From Oscillospiraceae bacterium (GTDB lineage: Bacteria; Bacillota_A; Clostridia; Oscillospirales; Oscillospiraceae): a stretch of 11,951 bases of DNA. The notes under the pieces were generated by a model. That model was given only the letters and a program-made list of their open reading frames with translations. It was not told the DNA's origin and did not search any database. Of this stretch, positions 1 through 5,401 are shown one piece after another. The position numbers and the translations under genes were made by a program. Location of the stretch: assembly GCA_017415945.1 (NCBI GenBank), contig JAFQDR010000025.1, positions 1-11,951 on the forward strand. The letters run 5' to 3'. Within the stretch, counting starts at the first letter, position 1; each line of letters begins with the position of its first letter.

Positions 1-497
1 ATGGCTACGCGCTGCTGCTGACCGCCGGACAGCTGGTGGGGGTAATGGTCGGCACGGTCCGCCAGACCCATCTTGTCCAGCAGCTCGCGGGCGTGGGCTT
101 CGATCTCTGCGAAGATCTGCTTCTTGTTCTTCTTGAAGTCGGGGCGTTCCTTGGCCTGCAGCTGGTTTGCCAGCATGACGTTTTCCAGTGCGGTGTACTG
201 GGGGAACAGGTTGAAGGACTGGAACACCATGCCGAAGTGCAGTCGCTTTTTGCGAATGTCCATTTACCGCGGGGTGTTTAGGTCGTCGGCATCAAACAGC
301 ACGTTGCCGCGGACGGAAATGGTGCCCTTGTCAGGGGTCTCCAGAAAATTCAGACAGCGCAGCAGGGTGGTTTTGCCGCTGCCAGAGGAGCCAATGATGG
401 CCAGTGCCTTGCCTTCTTCCAAGTCAAAGGAGATGTCCTTCAGTACCTGTGTGGGACCGAAGTGCTTTTCAATATTGCGTACTTCCAAAATAGCCAT
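1..497 (-). pseudogene. Polar amino-acid ABC transporter ATP-binding protein, interrupted by in-frame TAA (partial at window edge)
   Basis: This is the ATPase subunit that would power uptake of an amino acid through the neighbouring permease. The first 77 codons (497 down to 267) encode MAILEVRNIEKHFG followed by a Walker A loop GSSGSGKT (residues 36-43). A TAA at 264-266 then interrupts the frame. The same frame continues immediately (M at 261-263) with a Q-loop region ([11 protein letters not shown]) and the ABC signature [10 protein letters not shown] at the window edge. Both sides of the stop are therefore in frame and family-like, so the lesion is a nonsense substitution or a multiple-of-three indel, not a frameshift. 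Walker B and the H-loop lie outside the window. An AAAGGAG site precedes the ATG, and only 15 bp separate it from the permease stop. Family identity is near certain (GlnQ/HisP type). Whether it is a true pseudogene or a sequence error cannot be decided here. The substrate is unknown. Confidence 0.85.
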
Positions 498-512
498 ATT
501 TTCGCTCCTTTC

Positions 513-1217
513 TCAACGGAAGTAGTCCAGCTTGCGTTCCAGCCAGCCGAAGAAAATGGTCAGCAGACCGTTGAACAGCAGGTAGAACACACCTGTGTAG
601 AACAGGGGCCATGTGATACCCGCGCTCTTCATAAAGGCGAAGCCCGCCTGAGTCAGCTCGTAGGCGGAGATCATGCGTGCCAGAGAGGTGTCCTTTACCA
701 AGGTGATGATCTCATTGGACATGGGGGGCAGGATGCGCTTGATCATCTGCAGCAGGGTGATTTCCTTGAAGATCTGCCACTTGGTCATGCCCAGCACCTG
801 TCCCGCTTCCTGCTGACCCTTGGGGACACCTTCGATGCCGCCCTGATAAATGACGGCGAAGTAGCAGGCGTAGTTCAGCGCGAAGGCCACAACGGTGGCG
901 ATGACGCGTTCGTTTTCCATGGCGTTCCAGGGGTTTGCGTCAAACCACAGACCGGGGCCGTAGAATACGATGATCATTTGCAGCATCAAAGGGGTGCCGC
1001 GGAAGATCCAGACAACGAATTTACAAATGGCACTGATGGGGGCGAAGCTGCGGATCGCGCGGGGGAGTACGCGAACACGCTTCAGAGGTGCCCATTTGTT
1101 CATAAGCCCAAAGGCGACAACAAGACCCAGAGGCAAAGCGAATACCAGGGTCAGAATAAATATTTCCAGTGTGGTGAGGAACCCTTCCGCAAGGGTCAAG
1201 GTCACGGTCCAAAGCAT
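513..1217 (-). CDS. Polar amino-acid ABC transporter permease (HisM/GlnP type)
   Basis: Integral membrane subunit that forms the translocation path for an amino acid. It has 234 residues, normal for the family. Hydrophobic segments lie at about 12-37, 66-88, 104-124 and 202-224. The conserved RGTPLMLQ motif is at 73-80. The cytoplasmic EAA loop that contacts the ATPase is clear: QGGIEGVPKGQQEAGQVLGM (125-144) followed by F150, KEITLLQ and the downstream KDTSLARMI segment. The loop between the first segment and RGTP (39-64) is fairly long and basic. The start is the ATG at 1215-1217, preceded by AGGAGAT. It sits between the binding-protein gene (103 bp upstream, with a hairpin in the gap) and the ATPase (15 bp downstream), so all three are one operon. 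Substrate specificity cannot be read from the sequence. Confidence 0.95.
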   Translation of the reverse strand: MLWTVTLTLAEGFLTTLEIFILTLVFALPLGLVVAFGLMNKWAPLKRVRVLPRAIRSFAPISAICKFVVWIFRGTPLMLQMIIVFYGPGLWFDANPWNAMENERVIATVVAFALNYACYFAVIYQGGIEGVPKGQQEAGQVLGMTKWQIFKEITLLQMIKRILPPMSNEIITLVKDTSLARMISAYELTQAGFAFMKSAGITWPLFYTGVFYLLFNGLLTIFFGWLERKLDYFR

Positions 1218-1238
1218 ATTTCTCTATCTCCTATAACA

Positions 1239-1278
1239 CACCAATAGCAGAGAGTGGAAAACTCTCTGCTGATCGGTG
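1239..1278 (-). promoter_or_regulatory. Intercistronic hairpin between binding protein and permease
   Basis: A perfect 10-bp inverted repeat, AGCAGAGAGT (1246-1255) and ACTCTCTGCT (1261-1270), has a 5-nt loop. An outer CACC/GGTG pairing (1239-1242 with 1275-1278) can extend it across a small internal loop. On the transcribed (minus) strand no U-run follows, so it is not a classic terminator. Hairpins in this position, after the first gene of ABC operons, often stabilise the upstream mRNA or reduce downstream expression so that the binding protein is made in excess. That role is inferred. Confidence 0.7.
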
Positions 1279-1320
1279 GAATAAACAAAATGAAATTTTA
1301 AATCAGAGGCGGTGTGCGGT

Positions 1321-2133
1321 TTATGCGGGAACAACGACGACCTGTGCGTTGTTGCAGTAGGGAGCGGAGCAGTCCATAGCAGCCATAACTTCAGCGGTCA
1401 GGGTCATGCCGTTCCATACGCAGTCGATGTTCTTTGCATTCAGTTCGTTGATCTTCATGTCCCAGTCGATGACGACGAACTCAATGTCAACGCCCAGCTC
1501 TTCTGCTACCAGACGAGCCATGTCAGCGTCGAAGCCGATCCATTCGTTGTTTTCGTCCAGATAGTCCATGGGAGCGAATTCGGTGATGCCAACTACCAGC
1601 TTGCCTGCAGCCTGGATAGCAGCAACGTCGCCGTCAGCAGCTGCTTCCCAGCTCAGATCGGCAGCCTGTTCGCACAGGGATTCCTGTACGCCGTAAACCT
1701 TGGCAATGTCCTTCATGGAGCCGTCAGCGTAGGTAGCGGAGAAGACTGCGTTGATGACGTCAACCAGATCGGAGCCCTTGCGGCAGCCAACGCCGTATTC
1801 TTCGGTGGTGAGCTTATCGGTGTATTTCAGGTTGGGGTAGGAAGTATCTTCGCCGATCATAGCGCCTGCCATCAGCAGGTCGATGATGGCTGCATCGGAG
1901 GTGCCGGATGCAACTTCCATCAGAGCGGTAGCCTGGTCAACTACGGAGTTGACGTTCCAGCTGTTTTCCAGAGCAGCAGCTTCGCCGGCAGAGCCTGCTT
2001 CTACTGCGTAAACCAATTCTGCGGTATCGTCTGCGTTGTTTGCAGCATCATCGGCTGCATCATTACCGCCGCCGCATGCGGCCAGTGTGAACATCATGGT
2101 CAGAGCCAGAATCAATGCGATCCACTTTTTCAT
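1321..2133 (-). CDS. Amino-acid ABC transporter substrate-binding lipoprotein with circularly permuted domain order
   Basis: Extracellular receptor that should capture an amino acid and deliver it to the adjacent permease. A lipoprotein signal peptide ends in LAAC (Cys22 counting from the ATG at 2139), then an Asp/Asn/Ala-rich tether. In canonical SBP_bac_3 proteins the 'GFDxDxA' segment is near the N-terminus and the 'GS.GE' and 'YGVG.RKGSDL' segments follow. Here the order is reversed: AVEAGSAGEAAA (45-56), DAAIIDLLMAGAM (82-94) and EYGVGCRKGSDL (114-125) come first. A linker (about 159-178) follows, then KLVVGITEFAPMDYLDEN (180-197), GFDADMARLVAEELGV (202-217), NGMTLT (243-248) and a terminal AQVVVVPA. 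The frame is intact. Two starts are possible. GGGGG lies only 2 nt from the ATG at 2139 but 8 nt from the ATG at 2133, so I chose 2133 (270 aa). It is first in the ABC operon. Confidence 0.93.
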   Translation of the reverse strand: MKKWIALILALTMMFTLAACGGGNDAADDAANNADDTAELVYAVEAGSAGEAAALENSWNVNSVVDQATALMEVASGTSDAAIIDLLMAGAMIGEDTSYPNLKYTDKLTTEEYGVGCRKGSDLVDVINAVFSATYADGSMKDIAKVYGVQESLCEQAADLSWEAAADGDVAAIQAAGKLVVGITEFAPMDYLDENNEWIGFDADMARLVAEELGVDIEFVVIDWDMKINELNAKNIDCVWNGMTLTAEVMAAMDCSAPYCNNAQVVVVPA

Positions 2134-2195
2134 TTTCATTTCCCCCTGTTAGTTTTAGGATAATATGTATTTGGTAAGGTCGATGCCTTATCGTT

Positions 2196-2236
2196 TAGCG
2201 CATTATCACTTTACCACGCTAATGCGCTATTGTCAA
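2196..2236 (-). promoter_or_regulatory. Promoter of the ABC operon with overlapping inverted-repeat operator
   Basis: Read on the minus strand, TTGACA (2231-2236) and TAAAGT (2208-2213) are separated by exactly 17 nt, placing the start of transcription near 2201. A perfect 10-bp inverted repeat, TAGCGCATTA (2196-2205) and TAATGCGCTA (2220-2229) with a 14-nt spacer, brackets the -10. One arm abuts the -35 and the other covers the expected start site. This is a plausible repressor operator, but the regulator is not identifiable from the window. Confidence 0.65.
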
Positions 2237-2289
2237 TAGGGTTTTATGAGAAATATGATAAATAAAAAAGTAACGCTGTTTTTTCGGGG

Positions 2290-2321
2290 AAAGAAAGAAC
2301 CCTCCGAAAAAAGGAGGGTTC
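2290..2321 (-). terminator. Rho-independent terminator, minus strand
   Basis: A perfect 9-bp stem, GAACCCTCC (2297-2305) and GGAGGGTTC (2313-2321), has a 7-nt loop. On the minus strand it is followed by TTTCTTT. It lies downstream of truA and the palindromic element, so it would end truA transcripts before the convergent-looking ABC promoter region. Confidence 0.75.
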
Positions 2322-2358
2322 AAAGGGTGTTTTGCAGAAAATATTAGGGAGACAGAGA

Positions 2359-2495
2359 GCCTCCCCTGTGTAAGGGGAGGTGCCCGAGCTTGTCGAGGGC
2401 GGAGGGGTTGTTTTTGGTGACTACATTACACTGTTGCAACAACCCCTCAGTCTTTTGCTTTCAGCAAAATCCAGCTCCCCTTACACAGGGGAGCC
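2359..2495. repeat. MITE-like palindromic element (~137 bp)
   Basis: Near-identical terminal inverted repeats of 22 bp lie at 2359-2380 and 2474-2495, and each can also fold on itself (CTCCCC/GGGGAG core). The terminal base pair of this local stem is C-G in the left copy and G-C in the right copy, so both remain paired. An inner 11-bp inverted repeat, GAGGGGTTGTT (2402-2412) and AACAACCCCTC (2438-2448), and small mid-arm hairpins (TTTTGCT/AGCAAAA at 2453-2469; GCCC/GGGC at 2382-2400) complete a cruciform-like structure. There is no coding capacity and no obvious target duplication. The right end abuts the truA stop codon, so its terminal hairpin may also act in truA termination. Confidence 0.7.
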
Positions 2496-3236
2496 TTATT
2501 TATAATACACCGCTTCCAGCCGCAGGCCGTGGGGCGGCACCAGATAGCCTGCTTGACTGCGATCCTTGGCCTCCAGCAGCAAGGGGATGGAATCGGGGCT
2601 GCGCTTGCCTATGCCCACCTCCAGCAGGGTGCCGACCAGAATGCGTACCATATTATATAAGAAGCCGTCGCCGCTGACGATGAAGCGCAGTTCGCTGCCA
2701 AACTGCTCCAACCGCAGCTCGGTAATCGTGCGGACGGTGGATTTCTTCATGCGCTTGTTGGCGCAGAAGCTCATAAAGTCGTGGGTGCCTGTCAGATGCT
2801 CCGCTGCCGCTCTCATGGCTGCGAGATCCAGGGGCTCCGTGACGGTGTAGAGAAATTTCCGCTCAAACACATTGGGGCAATCCGAGGTCCAGACCCGATA
2901 CACATAGGTTTTCCCTGTGGCGTTCAGTCGGGCGTGGAAGCGGGGCTCCGCAGGCTCCAGGGAGATCGCGCCGATGTCCTCGGGGAGATAGCGGCGAATG
3001 TCCTGCAGGAGGGTGTCACAGTCCTGCACAGCGGAGGTACGGAAGGATGCTACCTGTCCCATGGCGTGGACACCGGCGTCGGTACGTCCGCTGCCGCTGA
3101 CCTCCACTTCTTCCCCGATCAGACGGCTCAGCAGTGTTTCCAGCTTTTCCTGTATGGTGTTTTTGGTGTTGCCCTGCTTCTGCCACCCGTTATAGCGGCT
3201 GCCGTCGTAGCACAGGGTCAGGCGATAGGTGTACAT
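2496..3236 (-). CDS. truA: tRNA pseudouridine(38-40) synthase TruA
   Basis: Converts uridines 38, 39 and 40 in the tRNA anticodon arm to pseudouridine in the cytoplasm. The 246-aa product matches the usual length. Visible family signatures are the N-terminal YDGSRYNGWQKQ, the catalytic loop GSGRTDAGVHA with its nucleophilic Asp, and the C-terminal NMVRILVGTLLEVG. The open frame extends upstream to 3317, but the start at 3236 (MYTYRLTLCYDG) is chosen because GGGAGG lies 8 nt before it and the family alignment begins there. It is the only gene in its transcript as far as can be seen. Its own promoter lies just upstream, and a palindromic element and a terminator lie just downstream. No missing motif or frameshift was seen. 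Confidence 0.97.
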   Translation of the reverse strand: MYTYRLTLCYDGSRYNGWQKQGNTKNTIQEKLETLLSRLIGEEVEVSGSGRTDAGVHAMGQVASFRTSAVQDCDTLLQDIRRYLPEDIGAISLEPAEPRFHARLNATGKTYVYRVWTSDCPNVFERKFLYTVTEPLDLAAMRAAAEHLTGTHDFMSFCANKRMKKSTVRTITELRLEQFGSELRFIVSGDGFLYNMVRILVGTLLEVGIGKRSPDSIPLLLEAKDRSQAGYLVPPHGLRLEAVYYK

Positions 3237-3264
3237 AGTCCAAACCTCCCGAACGTTTGATACC

Positions 3265-3293
3265 ATCATATCACGGCTTACGGACAATCGCAA
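3265..3293 (-). promoter_or_regulatory. Putative truA promoter
   Basis: On the minus strand TTGCGA (3288-3293) is 17 nt from TATGAT (3265-3270), giving a start near 3258 and a short leader before the GGGAGG site. A TGTACA-T-TGTACA motif (3297-3309) lies just upstream, between this promoter and the divergent promoter of the RNA candidate. Confidence 0.55.
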
Positions 3294-3360
3294 GTTGTGT
3301 ACATTGTACAGATACACGCAAAAATAAACGAAAAAATGTGCAACGAATACAAAAAACCTA

Positions 3361-3389
3361 TTGACAAATGATTAACATTGCGCTATACT
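3361..3389 (+). promoter_or_regulatory. Strong promoter of the non-coding RNA candidate
   Basis: TTGACA (3361-3366) and TATACT (3384-3389) are separated by exactly 17 nt, close to the vegetative consensus. Transcription would begin around 3396. No ribosome binding site plus ORF follows in the next several hundred bases. Confidence 0.8.
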
Positions 3390-3395
3390 ACAATC

Positions 3396-3942
3396 ACAGA
3401 GAGGGAAACTTCAAAAAACAAAAGATCCCACAAAACAAGTAGAGATACATAATAGGCTGAAATTCAAATTAGAGACAGATCGAGGTTGAATTTATAAACG
3501 CAGATTAGTGGTAGATGTACGGGAAAACGGAACAGGATCAAAGGTTTGAAGCAGAACTCTATTTACATAATAGGTCATGCAGGAGGAAACGTCCAATGAA
3601 GTGATTCGAGCCGGTAACCAAAGAAATGTATAAAGGATTATGAAACGGCTGAAAAAGCCTATCATAAGAAAAAAGATACAAAGTAATGGTTGACCGGGGA
3701 AAACAGTTCAGAAGAAAGCATGAAAAACATTATGGAAGTTGTACAGGAAAGAAACCTGGGTCGTGTATGAAATAAGATGGTGTGATGCATGCCAATCAAA
3801 AGACCCGAGAAGAAACGGAAAACGGAGTACAACAAAGAAGAAAAAACAACAGAATAAAGAAAGGAGAGGGTTCCGGTGAATGATCCCATCCAGAAGACTT
3901 GAGCACATATTCAGTGATGGATATGTGCTCAAGTCATTTTCT
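3396..3942 (+). ncRNA. Large structured non-coding RNA candidate (~545 nt), family not identified
   Basis: The stretch lies between a near-consensus promoter and a strong intrinsic terminator, is very purine-rich, and holds no credible ORF. It contains paired segments typical of a folded RNA. CCGGTAACC (3611-3619) pairs with GGTTGACCGG (3688-3697) with one bulged G. Inside that arm lie TGTAT/ATACA (3627-3631, 3676-3680), TTATGA/TCATAA (3638-3643, 3662-3667) and GGCT/AGCC (3647-3650, 3656-3659), separated by A/G-rich internal loops. A second arm pairs GTTGTAC (3738-3744) with GTACAAC (3827-3833), enclosing GGGTC/GACCC (3758-3762, 3802-3806) and GATGG/CCAATC (3776-3780, 3792-3797). Others are CTTCAAA/TTTGAAG (3409-3415, 3545-3551) and AAATTCAA/TTGAATTT (3460-3467, 3486-3493). 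TACATAATAGG occurs twice (3446, 3564). Size and A-rich internal loops recall large ornate RNAs such as ROOL, GOLLD or OLE, but I recognise no family signature. It does not look like RNase P RNA, tmRNA, 6S RNA or a group II intron. Confidence 0.75.
3896..3942 (+). terminator. Rho-independent terminator of the RNA candidate
   Basis: A perfect 15-bp stem, GACTTGAGCACATAT (3896-3910) and ATATGTGCTCAAGTC (3921-3935), has a 10-nt loop and is followed by ATTTTCT. It is the strongest hairpin in the region and closes the transcript that starts near 3396. Confidence 0.85.
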
Positions 3943-4060
3943 AATCGCGCGCGTTTCTGCTGAAACGCGATTATCGGCTGCGCCGACGCGATTTCAAGGA
4001 AAACCGATATGGTTTTCCTTGAGAACCTTTCCTTACGCACTGCGGTGCGCTGTAATATAG
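3942..4060. repeat. Run of stem-loops downstream of the RNA terminator
   Basis: Four consecutive hairpins occupy this stretch, which has no gene. They are CGCGTTTC/GAAACGCG (3950-3957, 3962-3969, flanked by TAAT/ATTA), TCGGC/GCCGA (3974-3978, 3982-3986), a perfect 12-bp stem TCAAGGAAAACC/GGTTTTCCTTGA (3994-4005, 4011-4022), and CGCAC/GTGCG (4036-4040, 4045-4049). The function is unknown. They could be decayed palindromic repeat elements. Confidence 0.6.
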
Positions 4061-4095
4061 AAGTAGGGGCGAACATTGTTCGCCCGTTTTTACTT
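4061..4095 (+). repeat. GTAGGG hairpin unit 1, terminator-like
   Basis: GTAGGG (4063-4068) runs into an 8-bp stem, GGGCGAAC (4067-4074) and GTTCGCCC (4078-4085), followed by G and five T residues. AAGTA/TACTT at the outer ends also pair. On the plus strand this resembles an intrinsic terminator. It belongs to a small family of units in this window with the same GTAGGG lead and different stems. Confidence 0.7.
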
Positions 4096-4118
4096 GTTGT
4101 GAGTGGTGCAATCCCATA

Positions 4119-4143
4119 GTAGGGCGGCTGCTTGCTGCCGCCG
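4119..4143 (+). repeat. GTAGGG hairpin unit 2
   Basis: GTAGGG (4119-4124) overlaps a 6-bp stem, GGCGGC (4123-4128) and GCCGCC (4137-4142), followed by G. Same layout as unit 1 with a different stem sequence. Confidence 0.6.
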
Positions 4144-4197
4144 TTTGTGAGTCACGCTTGACAGTTGAATCTATGCGTCGACTGAAACGCAGCATCC

Positions 4198-4223
4198 GTA
4201 GGGACACCCCTTGCGGGTGTCCG
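4198..4223 (+). repeat. GTAGGG hairpin unit 3
   Basis: GTAGGG (4198-4203) overlaps an 8-bp stem, GGACACCC (4202-4209) and GGGTGTCC (4215-4222), followed by G. Same layout as units 1 and 2. Confidence 0.65.
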
Positions 4224-4285
4224 CGATTCCGCAGTTGTATGTTCTGCGTTTTCGCTGTCTGTGGGCAATTGACTTGCTGCGCCAC

Positions 4286-4311
4286 GGACCGTCGAGGACG
4301 ACGGTCCCTAC
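4286..4311 (-). repeat. GTAGGG hairpin unit 4, inverted orientation
   Basis: A 9-bp stem, GGACCGTCG (4286-4294) and CGACGGTCC (4299-4307), has a 4-nt loop and is followed by CCCTAC (4306-4311), the reverse complement of GTAGGG. It is the inverted-orientation member of the family. Confidence 0.65.
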
Positions 4312-4335
4312 GGGGAGGCGGTTGTGTTTTGCACA

Positions 4336-4364
4336 TTGAAGCTTTCCGCTTGGTATGCTATGAT
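4336..4364 (+). promoter_or_regulatory. Putative extended -10 promoter for the membrane-protein operon
   Basis: TTGAAG (4336-4341) is 17 nt from TATGAT (4359-4364), and the -10 carries a TGC extension (4356-4358). The predicted start near 4370 leaves only the AAAGGAGG ribosome binding site and a few bases before the ATG. Confidence 0.55.
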
Positions 4365-4385
4365 AATCACAAAGGAGGCAAGATG

Positions 4386-5006
4386 ATGAGTGAAAAGCAG
4401 GAACGACAAATTACTTTTACCATTACGGAAGAATACATTGCCCGCTATCTGGCGGCTTGCGACACTGTGGGGATTCACGGTGTGGGCTCCCTCATCAATC
4501 TCAACATTGCCAAGGATTGTGAAGTAACGGTGTATCCGAGCTCGCTGCGGTGTTCCGTGTATTGGGAAGCGAAAAATCAGAAGCATCGCGAGGTGCTCCA
4601 CTATACTGCTATGCCCGTTCTGTATGAGCTTTCCGACGGTATTCTGCTGCGATTGAATGAATACACGGTGCTGTTTCTGCCCATCACCGAGGATGTGCAC
4701 AGCAACCAAAGTCTCCGTTGGATGCGAGATCAGGTGCGCCCCTCCTGTCATGAGGTGCTGTCGGTCAGTGCTATGCAGGGGAACGGGATAGGCTTGATTT
4801 CCATGCTGTCCGATGAATTGGAGGTGCGAAAGCCTCATGTAAATTCTTTAGTACCGGTCCTGCTGCTTCCGGCGATTTGTTGTTTATTGTTGATAGGGGT
4901 ATTGACTTATCTTTCGTGGAAGGAAGCTCCGATTCCTTATGAGGAAGTGGTACATAAGACTGCGGTTTTTCTGGAGTACAAGAAGGTAGGGGCGCTAAAA
5001 ATATAG
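4386..5006 (+). CDS. Unrecognised membrane protein, N-terminal part (probable frameshifted gene)
   Basis: The 206-aa frame starts with MSEKQERQITFTITEEYIA. The first 150 residues look soluble and beta-rich. One clear transmembrane segment follows (about 155-177), then a short outside-facing stretch before TAG at 5004-5006. The ATG at 4386 is preferred over 4383 because AGGAGG is 7 nt from it and only 4 nt from the other. The N-terminal 'FTITEEYIARY' plus a beta-rich stretch is faintly like YcxB-type proteins, but this is weak. The -1 frame carries on a protein-like sequence straight across the stop (see the next entry), so this is probably the front half of a longer two-segment membrane protein. 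It may have been disrupted by loss of one base, perhaps in the A5 run at 4997-5001. No function is assigned. Confidence 0.65.
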   Translation: MSEKQERQITFTITEEYIARYLAACDTVGIHGVGSLINLNIAKDCEVTVYPSSLRCSVYWEAKNQKHREVLHYTAMPVLYELSDGILLRLNEYTVLFLPITEDVHSNQSLRWMRDQVRPSCHEVLSVSAMQGNGIGLISMLSDELEVRKPHVNSLVPVLLLPAICCLLLIGVLTYLSWKEAPIPYEEVVHKTAVFLEYKKVGALKI

Positions 5007-5389
5007 CCTACTATGTCTGTACGAAGGGGAATCCGGACTATCGTGTGGATGTTCCTCGTGATCGTGATGGGCTGAGGTCACTTCCTGTAGGGACTGAGGT
5101 TGAGCTTGGACTGCATCCCCGCTCCGGAATAATTATGGAAATGATTGCAGGGAATACGGTGCTGGTGGATTTTGATGAAGCTTGTGAAAGTAAGATGCGA
5201 TGGTCGATTGCAGCGGGGGTTATAGATCTGGTTTGTTTTGCTACTGCCGTGTGGTTTTGTCGGCCAATATTTGAAGCTGCAGCAGAACGTCGAGGAGCAC
5301 CCAAACGTGCGAAGTATGATATGAATTTGGAATATGAGCGGCAACATAATCGCAGCACACCCGGACGCAAGCGCAAAAAACGCAAATAA
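4958..5389 (+). pseudogene. C-terminal continuation of the frameshifted membrane protein (-1 frame)
   Basis: This frame is open from 4958, overlaps the previous gene, and has no ribosome binding site of its own. A GTG at 5045 is the first start-like codon. It continues with AKNIAYYVCTKGNPDYRV, then DVPRDRDGLRSLPVGTEVEL and a second transmembrane segment (SIAAGVIDLVCFATAVWF, about 5207-5260), ending in a basic tail RKRKKRK. The 'PVGTEVEL' stretch between two membrane segments recalls DUF3592-like extracytoplasmic domains, which is only a resemblance. Joined to the upstream frame by a -1 shift within 4958-5006, it gives a continuous ~335-aa protein: cytoplasmic domain, TM, outside domain, TM, basic tail. 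It could instead be translated by slippage or coupling. Disruption by an indel or a sequencing error is the simplest reading. Confidence 0.6.
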
Positions 5390-5401
5390 GGAGGCGAAAT
5401 C

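Noticed and set aside
264..266. Stop-codon reassignment explaining the in-frame TAA
   Set aside because: Several intact genes here end in TAA, including truA and the XRE gene, so TAA acts as a stop.
462..1247. Long plus-strand ORF opposite the permease
   Set aside because: It is the antisense shadow of a clear permease gene. Its translation is His/Gln/Gly-rich with no family features and no ribosome binding site.
1312..2163. 283-aa plus-strand ORF opposite the binding protein
   Set aside because: Antisense frame of a well-supported lipoprotein gene; Cys/Val-rich low-complexity translation.
3396..3942. RNase P RNA, tmRNA, 6S RNA, retron or group II intron at the RNA candidate
   Set aside because: No RNase P core motifs, no CCA-ending tRNA-like 3' end, no reverse transcriptase, no GUGYG start or domain V were found, and the size is wrong for 6S RNA.
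3662..4336. Minus-strand ORFs across the RNA candidate and hairpin cluster
   Set aside because: Their Phe/Ser-rich translations are what purine-rich DNA gives when read backwards. They have no ribosome binding sites and span terminator hairpins.
4989..5006. Classical programmed -1 frameshift signal
   Set aside because: The A5 run does not make a full X-XXY-YYZ slippery heptamer in the zero frame, and no obvious downstream pseudoknot was seen. An indel is simpler.
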